Positions 34,598 to 40,046 of a stretch of DNA of 40,046 nucleotides are shown here, piece by piece; the first letter of the stretch is position 1, and every line of letters begins with the position of its first letter. Location: positions 1-40,046 of IMG/VR virus record IMGVR_UViG_3300032299_001432. The stretch is one strand, 5' to 3'. The notes below the pieces were generated by a model. That model did not search any database. It saw nothing but the letters and a program-made list of their open reading frames with translations, and was not told where the DNA came from. This DNA is from a virus. The translations under genes and the position numbers were made by a program.

Positions 34598-37512
34598 ATT
34601 CTCCATCCATAAATTCCACCAACAAAAACACTTTTCATACTTAACCCCTCTGCATCCCCTGTAAATGGAGAATTGTCGCCTTCTATATTATTTCCATTTC
34701 CACTTAAAATAAAATTATTTCCACTCCAAGTATAAAATGGATCAGTAAATTCAAGATAATTTCCTGTTGATGGAGACGCAGGAAGATTAAATCCAAATGA
34801 ACCACTTCTTGTGTCTGCGAGATATTTTGTTCCATTTACAATTGAAGTTTGGTTGCCTGTTATATAAATATAATTAGCTGGCGCAATCAGAATATCATTT
34901 CCAGAAACTTGAATATTATTAGCAAAAGTTTTAGTTCCAGAGATGGTTTGATTTCCTGTTGTGAAAACAATGTTACTAGATGAGGAATTAACATACCCGC
35001 TGAGATTATTTATATTTGTTTGAAGTGTTGATCCAGTGCTTCCAAGATTAGTGATAGTTGCATAAGTACTAGAAGCAGATGAAGTTGTAAGATAATTCCC
35101 AGTCAATGTACCACTCAATGAATTTATTCTAGTATTTAATGTATTTCCAGTAGATGCAAGATTTAAGATTGTAGCGTAATTTCCAGTAAGAGTTCCGCTT
35201 AATGAATTAATACTATTTATTAAAGTTGAACCAGTTGAAGCGAGGTTAGCTGTTGTTGCGTATGGAGTTAAATTAACTCCAGTTAGCACTGCATTTCCAT
35301 TTACAAAAAGCCCACTAGTAAAATTACCGCTTCCGTAGACTGTAAAATTATTACCAGAAATAACTAAAAAGTCACCTTGCGCCGAATCGCCAAATGTTGT
35401 ATCTTGTATAAAAGTTTTAGTTCCAGAGATAGTTTGATTTCCTGTTGTGAAAACAATATTACTAGATGTTGAATTTATATAACCACTAAGATTGTTTATT
35501 CTGGTATTTAAAGTAGAGCCAGTGCTTGCAAGATTTGATATTGTAGCGTAAGTACTAGTCAAAGTTCCACTAAGTGAATTTATATTAGAATTTAAAGTCG
35601 AGCCAGTGCTAGCAAGATTAGTTACCAACGTATTACCAGTTGATGCGAGATTAGTAATGGTAGCGTAAGTTGATGTTAATGTACCGCTTAAAGAATTAAT
35701 ACTATTAACTAAAGTTGATCCAGTACTAGCTAAATTCGTAACTAACGTACTTCCAGTAGAAGCGAGATTTGTGATTGTAGCATAGGTATTACTTAAGTTA
35801 TTTATATTTGTTTGGAGGGTCGAACCTGTACTGGCTAGATTTGTAGATAGTGTGCTTCCAGTTGAAGCAAGATTTATTATGGTTGAGTACTTGCCATCAA
35901 CAAAACCGCTATAAGCAGTAATATCTTGTACTGATGCTATATCAGGTAAAGTTGAGAGATCACTATTTCTTGTGCTAACTCCAAATTTAAATTTATTAGA
36001 GTGATCAAAACCAATAATTGGACCACTATTATTTATTCCAGTTAATCCACTTCCAGTAACAAAGAATATTCCACCATCTACTGCTCCACCAGTAAGATTT
36101 AAAAGTAAATAAGGACTTTGAACGCTAAAATTATTTGTACTAACAATAGTTTCAGTTCCAGTAACAAAAAGATTATTAATATAAACATTATCTCTAAAAG
36201 TTTTAATTCCACCAATGCTTTGATCTCCATAAAGTAGAACTGAACTACCGCTTAAAGAATTTATCTTCGTATCAAGCGTTGAACCAGTAGAAGCAAGATT
36301 CGTGACCAAAGTGCTACCAGTGCTTGCAAGATTAGTTATAGTGGCATAAGTAGACGTTAGCGTTCCACTCAATGATCCAATCTTATTATCTAATGAGCTG
36401 CCTGTTGAGCTTATGTTACCTTGTAGTGTAGAACCAGTGCTTGCTAGATTATTAATTGTTGCATAAGTGCTAGTAAGAGTTCCGCTCAAAGAGCTAATAC
36501 TATTAGTTAAAGTAGAACCAGTTGATGCTAAATTTGTTATTGTAGCATATGTTGAAGTCAATGTTCCGCTAAGTGAATTTATATTATTATCTAATGCGCT
36601 ACCAGTTGAAGCTAAGTTTGTAATTGTTGCATAATTACTTGTCAAAGTTCCACTCAATAAGCCAATTTTAGTTTCTAACGTACTACCAGTACTTGCAAGA
36701 TTATTCGCTACAGCTGTAACGCTAGCGTCTGTTGCATAAACATTGTCGAGACTGTTGATCTGATTTTGTAGATTTGAACCTGTGGACGCAAGGTTAATTA
36801 TTGTGGCGTAATCAGAAGTCAACGTTCCGCTCAAAGAAGATATACTAGAATTTAAAGTACTTCCAGTTGAATTTAAATTACTTATTGTGGCATAAGTAGA
36901 TGATGCAACATTTGTTGTAAGATAATTTCCAGTTAATGTTCCACTAAGTGAAGTTATTTTATTTTCTAAATTTGAACCAGTAGAATTTAAATTAGATGAA
37001 AGTGTATTTATATTACTTTGAAGAGAAGATCCAGTAGAAACTAAATTATTTGATAAATTTGTGTCTTGAGAATTTACATAACCACTTAGGTTATCTATTT
37101 TAATATTTAATGTATTACCAGTTGAATTTAATTGAGAATCTGTTGCGTAAGTTGCGTCTAAAGTTCCAGTGTATCCAGTAAACAATCCACTTAAAGAGTT
37201 TATTGAAGTATTTAAATTGGCGCCAGTATTATTTAAATTAGTTGTTAATGAGTTTACTGCTGATTGAAAATATCCACTATTACCAGAAATAAAAATTGTA
37301 TTAAGTCCAGTAGTAAAAACCATATTACCATCAACACCAGTAATGATAATATTTTCTGCAGTTAAACTATTTATTGATGTAGGATTACCTTTTTCTCCTC
37401 TTGGTCCTTGAGGCCCAGGAATAGAAATGTTAGTAGCTAAAACTTGCGTTGGTGATGTTACATCAACACTAATTGTACTAGGCAAATTAACATCTACTGT
37501 AATGTCTGCCAT
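34591..37512 (-). CDS. Tail fibre with collagen-like start and 28-residue coiled-coil repeats
   Basis: This 973-residue fibre has three visible parts. Residues 1-30 are an attachment region. A short collagen-like triplet run follows (GPQGPRGEKG, ~33-42). Then come many units of the type SLSGTLTSTYATITNLASTGSTL plus five residues. Each is 28 residues, exactly four heptads, with Leu/Ile/Tyr at a/d-like positions, typical of a trimeric coiled-coil shaft. Two islands interrupt the shaft: one around residues 415-545 (GDQSIGGIKTF, FSVQSPYLLLNLTGGAVDGG) and repeats of NIVFTTGNQTISGTKTF at ~675 and ~845. The C-terminus (NYLEFTDPFYTWSGN, VFVGGIYGWRIV) is probably the receptor-binding tip. The gene starts four bases after the adaptor gene stop and is read from its promoter. 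Confidence 0.85.
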   Translation of the reverse strand: MADITVDVNLPSTISVDVTSPTQVLATNISIPGPQGPRGEKGNPTSINSLTAENIIITGVDGNMVFTTGLNTIFISGNSGYFQSAVNSLTTNLNNTGANLNTSINSLSGLFTGYTGTLDATYATDSQLNSTGNTLNIKIDNLSGYVNSQDTNLSNNLVSTGSSLQSNINTLSSNLNSTGSNLENKITSLSGTLTGNYLTTNVASSTYATISNLNSTGSTLNSSISSLSGTLTSDYATIINLASTGSNLQNQINSLDNVYATDASVTAVANNLASTGSTLETKIGLLSGTLTSNYATITNLASTGSALDNNINSLSGTLTSTYATITNLASTGSTLTNSISSLSGTLTSTYATINNLASTGSTLQGNISSTGSSLDNKIGSLSGTLTSTYATITNLASTGSTLVTNLASTGSTLDTKINSLSGSSVLLYGDQSIGGIKTFRDNVYINNLFVTGTETIVSTNNFSVQSPYLLLNLTGGAVDGGIFFVTGSGLTGINNSGPIIGFDHSNKFKFGVSTRNSDLSTLPDIASVQDITAYSGFVDGKYSTIINLASTGSTLSTNLASTGSTLQTNINNLSNTYATITNLASTGSTLVTNLASTGSTLVNSINSLSGTLTSTYATITNLASTGNTLVTNLASTGSTLNSNINSLSGTLTSTYATISNLASTGSTLNTRINNLSGYINSTSSNIVFTTGNQTISGTKTFIQDTTFGDSAQGDFLVISGNNFTVYGSGNFTSGLFVNGNAVLTGVNLTPYATTANLASTGSTLINSINSLSGTLTGNYATILNLASTGNTLNTRINSLSGTLTGNYLTTSSASSTYATITNLGSTGSTLQTNINNLSGYVNSSSSNIVFTTGNQTISGTKTFANNIQVSGNDILIAPANYIYITGNQTSIVNGTKYLADTRSGSFGFNLPASPSTGNYLEFTDPFYTWSGNNFILSGNGNNIEGDNSPFTGDAEGLSMKSVFVGGIYGWRIV
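35000..37230 (-). repeat. 84-bp (28-residue) coiled-coil repeat region in fibre gene
   Basis: The unit ASTGSTL-----INSLSGTLTSTYATITNL recurs through most of the fibre gene, interrupted near 35880-36240 and 35290-35480 by non-repeat islands. Many copies are 84 bp apart; some are shorter (for example a doubled ASTGSTLVTNL). The DNA is diverged between copies while the amino acids are conserved, so selection is on the heptad pattern. Outer limits are approximate. Confidence 0.8.
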
Positions 37513-37516
37513 AAAT

Positions 37517-37861
37517 TTATCTCGTTACTTCTGGTAAAATTGTAAACTTTCCTCGCATTAGTTTGATACTATTTCCAGTTAATATTCCAGATGGATATCT
37601 TTCAATATCATAAACATGATCAGATATTGGAATATCTGCAGAAATATATGAGTTAATATTAATAGCCATAGTTCCAGATAACACGTTAGTTATAGTTGGA
37701 TTTAAATCCAATAAAACTCCTGTAGAGCCATAACTAGACCTAACTTGACCTCTTACCTCATAGCCACTTAAATTAAGTGCTATTCCGCTACTATCTTTTA
37801 AATTTAACGTTAATTGTATATAGTCGCCTTGATACCCAGTAATATTGTAAAATGTTGCCAT
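37517..37861 (-). CDS. Small beta-rich fibre adaptor / baseplate-upper-like protein
   Basis: This 114-residue protein has the pattern YNITGYQGDYIQLTLNLKDSSG, LNLSGYEVRGQVRSSYGS, SGTMAININS, HVYDIERYPSG, LMRGKFTILPEVTR. This is an immunoglobulin-like module (order: Q/Gxd--l-l-lkds-G---dLtGy-vrgqiR, YDie, G---v-pevTr) that I know from phage genes immediately upstream of collagen-type fibres, and that resembles the BppU N-terminal domain. It probably anchors the fibre to the tail. AGTGTAA lies eight bases before the ATG; there is no Shine-Dalgarno (AGTGTAATATTTAACATG). The fibre gene follows after four bases. Confidence 0.7.
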   Translation of the reverse strand: MATFYNITGYQGDYIQLTLNLKDSSGIALNLSGYEVRGQVRSSYGSTGVLLDLNPTITNVLSGTMAININSYISADIPISDHVYDIERYPSGILTGNSIKLMRGKFTILPEVTR

Positions 37862-37869
37862 GTTAAATA

Positions 37870-37876
37870 TTACACT
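37870..37876 (-). promoter_or_regulatory. AGTGTAA late-promoter-like motif for the fibre unit
   Basis: On the - strand, TTAAAGTGTAATATTTAAC lies eight bases upstream of the ATG at 37861, in the 25-base gap after the small lipoprotein gene. No Shine-Dalgarno is present. Confidence 0.5.
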
Positions 37877-37886
37877 TTAATTGATA

Positions 37887-38036
37887 TTATTTTTTGTATA
37901 ATTCTTTACTAACATCATCAGCAGATCCCATTGTTGGAGTTTCTGGATATTTTGTGGGTAATTCTCTGCTATCAAGATTTGGCTCTGAGCAACCTATTAA
38001 TAAAAACAAAGGCAATATTAATAATAGTTTTTTCAT
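37887..38036 (-). CDS. Small lipoprotein (49 residues), possible outer-membrane spanin
   Basis: This short gene encodes MKKLLLILPLFLLIGCSEPN..., with a textbook lipoprotein signal: MKK, a hydrophobic core and the lipobox LIGC with Cys16. Signal peptidase II would leave a mature peptide of about 34 residues, SEPN to ELYKK, containing prolines. Size, lipobox and proximity to the endolysin resemble Rz1-type outer-membrane spanin subunits, which fuse inner and outer membranes at lysis. It is not certain that it is a spanin, because no adjacent inner-membrane partner overlaps it. AGTGTAA lies eight bases before the ATG, overlapping the end of the endolysin gene. No Shine-Dalgarno is present. Confidence 0.75.
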   Translation of the reverse strand: MKKLLLILPLFLLIGCSEPNLDSRELPTKYPETPTMGSADDVSKELYKK

Positions 38037-38044
38037 AAAGGTTA

Positions 38045-38051
38045 TTACACT
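38045..38051 (-). promoter_or_regulatory. AGTGTAA late-promoter-like motif for the small lipoprotein
   Basis: On the - strand, ATTAGTGTAATAACC lies eight bases upstream of the ATG at 38036. Its GTG TAA also forms the final Val codon and stop of the endolysin gene. Confidence 0.45.
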
Positions 38052-38668
38052 AATGACTCTTCTATCAATTTAGCTTCTGCATCTCGTCTACGGCTCATGC
38101 CCTTTTCAATACTTCCGCCCGCCCATATTCTTTTCATGTTTCTTATTTGATTAGCTATAAAGGTTAATGCTTTTTGATCATAAGAGGATACTAATTTCAT
38201 ACCATCTCTTATTAATTTCATTTCGCGGCGACGATCACCTTCTAATGCATTTCCTCGATTAAATACAAGACTAACTAATCCACCTTTTGCATCTTCTGGA
38301 AGATTATCAAAATTAGGAAAAGTTTTTTGTGTTAAGTTATAAAATTTAGTTATTGTTTTATTGTTAAATATCTTAAGAGCAAGATCCCAAGGAATAGATA
38401 TATCTTTTAATCCTCTAATAAGATCTTTTGCGGCTATGCCTTTTATGCCAACAACTTTATATAGTCTATCAAAATCTTTTTGAGGTAATTCTTTCCAATC
38501 ATTTGTGAATTCTGTTTTATTAACATATCCCAAATCATAACCAACACCAATTGTAACTCCACTTTGCTCTCCTGGCCATGCTGGACTTTTTAAAAATTTA
38601 TTGTAATAGTTTTCGCCACCGCCAACTTCAAATTCGAGAATAAGATCTAAGGATTTTTTACTTAACAT
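38045..38668 (-). CDS. Endolysin, pesticin-like lysozyme
   Basis: This 207-residue enzyme should cleave the peptidoglycan glycan strand at lysis. The N-terminus has ILEFEVGGGENYY, with the likely catalytic Glu14, followed by SPAWPGEQSGVTIGVGYDLGY, with Thr39 and Asp45. The Glu...Thr-x5-Asp arrangement is that of pesticin/T4-lysozyme-type muramidases, in which Glu, Asp and Thr are catalytic. Further on, LVSLVFNRGNALEGDRRREM (~131-150) is a second conserved-looking helix. No signal peptide is present, so export would need a holin; the 66-residue hydrophobic protein at 39721-39921 is a candidate. It starts two bases after the two-repeat protein's stop. Confidence 0.88.
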   Translation of the reverse strand: MLSKKSLDLILEFEVGGGENYYNKFLKSPAWPGEQSGVTIGVGYDLGYVNKTEFTNDWKELPQKDFDRLYKVVGIKGIAAKDLIRGLKDISIPWDLALKIFNNKTITKFYNLTQKTFPNFDNLPEDAKGGLVSLVFNRGNALEGDRRREMKLIRDGMKLVSSYDQKALTFIANQIRNMKRIWAGGSIEKGMSRRRDAEAKLIEESLV

Positions 38669-38670
38669 AA

Positions 38671-39330
38671 TTAAATTGCAGATATTGTAACAGTTCCAGA
38701 ATAACCATTAAATCCAAAATATGACCCTACAGGAGTTGAACCAATAATCTTTGCAAATTTACCGCCATTCGTTGTTCCAATTAGAGCAATAGACCAACTG
38801 CTAACATAAAATGTCAACCAATAAACTTCAGTTTCATCATAATAAACTGGCTGTCCGTTTTCAATTAATCTAGTATCATAAAATCTTAAATTATTTACAT
38901 TTGGAGATAATCCTGTGCCAGTGGCTTTATATACATATACTCTTGGGCGTGGGCCAAGATTTAATTTTCCACCACCAAGATTTTGTTTTTTAATAGAAAT
39001 GTTATTTTTATATTCAGATATTTTAACAGTTCCAGTTGTAGAAGCAAGTGTGACTGGATATGATCCAATTGTAATATCTGTTGCTCCTATTTTCGTCCAA
39101 CTATTTGTAGTGAAAGTTCCAATATTAGCTATAGGTCCTATATACCAAGCCTCAACTCCAATAGTGTTATACCAGATAGCATATTGACCATTTTCACTAT
39201 AAAAAGATTTTTTACCATTATAAATCAAACCACTATCATAAAATCTCAAACCATTAATATTCGGAGATAGTCCTGTTCCAGAAGCTATGTATAGATAATC
39301 TCTAGTTTTAGGTATTATTAATCTGCCCAT
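38671..39330 (-). CDS. Two-repeat beta-rich protein, unknown function
   Basis: This 219-residue protein contains an internal duplication. YIASGTGLSPNINGLRFYDS near residue 13 and YKATGTGLSPNVNNLRFYDT near residue 133 each begin a ~90-residue unit that continues with an Asn/Gly turn, a Trp/Tyr-rich strand region and an ending GTVKIS / GTVTIS. There is no signal peptide. I do not recognise the family. Small beta-repeat proteins with aromatic surfaces near fibre and lysis genes are often carbohydrate-binding or decoration proteins, but this is inference. It starts five bases after the lipoprotein gene stop and leads into the endolysin gene. Confidence 0.65.
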   Translation of the reverse strand: MGRLIIPKTRDYLYIASGTGLSPNINGLRFYDSGLIYNGKKSFYSENGQYAIWYNTIGVEAWYIGPIANIGTFTTNSWTKIGATDITIGSYPVTLASTTGTVKISEYKNNISIKKQNLGGGKLNLGPRPRVYVYKATGTGLSPNVNNLRFYDTRLIENGQPVYYDETEVYWLTFYVSSWSIALIGTTNGGKFAKIIGSTPVGSYFGFNGYSGTVTISAI

Positions 39331-39335
39331 TTTAT

Positions 39336-39752
39336 TTAATTATTTATTTTATCTATTGTCTTGTCTAGTATATTATCTACTGGAACTTTTTCTTTTAGCC
39401 AAGAGTTCATAACACCAAAATAAACAAGATGTTCACTACTAATAGGAAATAATTGATTGCCAAAATTATCTTTATAAGGTTTGATTCCAGAATCTTCAAC
39501 TAGATCAATTGCTTTCTCTTTTTTGAATTTAATTCTGTACATTTTAATTAGATTATTATATCGCTCGCGCGCTTGACGAGTAATAAGTGCATCATCACCA
39601 ACGAAAGATATTAATCCACCATTATCTTTATCATATTGCTTTGGAGTAGTTGCATCATAAGATGATTTGTCATCTTGTATTTTATTTGGTGTCACAGTAG
39701 CACATCCAACAAGAAAAAAATTAAGAACTAATATGCTTGCGAGCTTGTTCAA
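39336..39752 (-). CDS. Lipoprotein (138 residues), lysis cassette
   Basis: The product begins MNKLASILVLNFFLVGCATV, a lipoprotein signal with lipobox LVGC (Cys17). The start codon is TTG at 39752, lying inside the 3' end of the preceding 66-residue gene (32-base overlap in another frame). The mature part is charged and helical (ALITRQARERYNNLIKMYRIKFKK, HLVYFGVMNSWLKEKV). The overlap of a lipoprotein gene with a gene for a small membrane-anchored, helical protein resembles the Rz/Rz1 spanin arrangement, though this lipoprotein is longer than usual Rz1. Other possibilities are a lipoprotein for superinfection exclusion or receptor masking. Confidence 0.7.
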   Translation of the reverse strand: MNKLASILVLNFFLVGCATVTPNKIQDDKSSYDATTPKQYDKDNGGLISFVGDDALITRQARERYNNLIKMYRIKFKKEKAIDLVEDSGIKPYKDNFGNQLFPISSEHLVYFGVMNSWLKEKVPVDNILDKTIDKINN

Positions 39753-39921
39753 GGTCTTTTTCCTTTACTGCATTTTCGATTCGACTTTGATGATTAACTT
39801 CTTTTTGAGCTTCTTGTCGCTCTTTCATTTCTTTTGTATTCTTAGCACCGAATACGTTATTGATTGCTGCGAATATTCCAGATACTGCCGAGAGTAATGC
39901 TTGGAGTATTCCAGTTGGCAT
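39721..39921 (-). CDS. Small protein with N-terminal hydrophobic helix (holin or inner-membrane spanin candidate)
   Basis: This 66-residue protein has a hydrophobic or amphipathic N-terminal helix (MPTGILQALLSAVSGIFAAI) followed by a highly charged, glutamine/lysine-rich helix (NTKEMKERQEAQKEVNHQSR ... LEQARKHISS). One membrane-like segment plus a charged helix fits either a small holin or an inner-membrane spanin subunit. The overlap with the lipoprotein gene argues for the spanin reading; closeness to the endolysin fits both. It begins two bases after the stop of the partial gene at the window end. Confidence 0.55.
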   Translation of the reverse strand: MPTGILQALLSAVSGIFAAINNVFGAKNTKEMKERQEAQKEVNHQSRIENAVKEKDLEQARKHISS

Positions 39922-39923
39922 GA

Positions 39924-40046
39924 TTACTCTACGTAACTTGCTGTAGCATCTTTACATCCAGATGCAATAGCGTTAAGTACCTTTACTGCAAGAGCACCAT
40001 TTCCATTTAGTCTAGCAAATTGTTGAGCATAAAGATCTTTGATAAC
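39924..40046 (-). CDS. Partial unknown protein, C-terminal end
   Basis: The frame is open from the right edge of the window (40046) to TAA at 39926-39924, giving the last 40 residues: VIKDLYAQQFARLNGNGALA... ending ATASYVE. The segment is helical with a small Gly-rich turn and one Cys. The start and most of the protein are outside the window. I do not recognise the family. It lies two bases upstream of the small hydrophobic protein and is probably co-transcribed. Confidence 0.6.
   Translation of the reverse strand, partial: VIKDLYAQQFARLNGNGALAVKVLNAIASGCKDATASYVE

Noticed and set aside
34583-34606. ATG at 34606 as start of the leucine-rich adhesin.
   Set aside because: It would overlap the fibre gene and place the AGTGTAA motif inside the coding region. 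The ATG at 34582 has the 8-base spacing seen for other motif-led genes.

Overview
The window is a 40 kb piece of an AT-rich (roughly 30% GC by eye) tailed-phage genome with a long, flexible, lambda-like (siphovirus) tail. Homologues of lambda gpM, gpL, gpI and gpJ, a TP901-type tape measure of 2444 residues, a tail-tube protein and a pesticin-type lysozyme make the phage identity secure. Two lipobox proteins, a heptosyltransferase-like enzyme and the lambda-type tail tip suggest a Gram-negative, low-GC host. Genus-level host assignment cannot be made from the sequence. No tRNA, rRNA, CRISPR or insertion sequence was seen, and no gap exceeds 300 bases.

Layout. Bases 1-4261 (+ strand) hold the end of a non-structural region: a partial unknown gene, a GT-B glycosyltransferase with an added heptosyltransferase-like half domain, the matching second half as a separate gene, and a probable single-strand annealing protein. 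From 4263 to 40046 almost everything is on the - strand, so it is read here from right to left. 40046-37887 is a lysis-like cassette: a small hydrophobic protein, two lipoproteins, a pesticin-like endolysin and a two-repeat protein. 37861-31889 holds fibre and adhesin genes: a small beta-rich adaptor, a collagen-start coiled-coil fibre, and a leucine-rich-repeat protein. 31862-29449 holds four neck/connector genes in the usual adaptor, closure, neck, tail-completion order. 29388-28291 is the tail tube gene, followed by a UUCG terminator. 28192-25904 holds four small to medium genes at the tail-chaperone position. 25865-15064 holds the tape measure and a 1154-residue lectin-domain protein. 14998-11789 holds two tail-tube-like proteins, two unknown proteins and a small membrane protein. 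10868-4263 holds gpM, gpL, gpI and gpJ. A single + strand gene (10924-11799), also tail-tube-like, sits inverted in the middle of the tail cluster.

How the genes work together. The neck genes join the capsid (not in the window, probably to the right) to a tail whose tube is built by the 28291-29388 product around the tape measure. The gpM/L/I/J set builds the tip. Several further proteins carry lectin-like, carbohydrate-binding-like, collagen-like, coiled-coil or leucine-rich repeats and probably form receptor-binding structures. The lysis cassette releases progeny.

The most interesting signals are three. (1) A short motif, AGTGTAA in the direction of transcription, lies just upstream of the first gene of nearly every - strand transcription unit and of the lone + strand gene. 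Where it lies 7-10 nt from the ATG the gene mostly lacks a Shine-Dalgarno sequence. Where it lies 26-38 nt away a good Shine-Dalgarno is present. This pattern fits a phage-specific late promoter that produces near-leaderless mRNAs. (2) Four paralogous tail-tube-fold proteins are present. (3) A heptosyltransferase domain is split across two adjacent frames.
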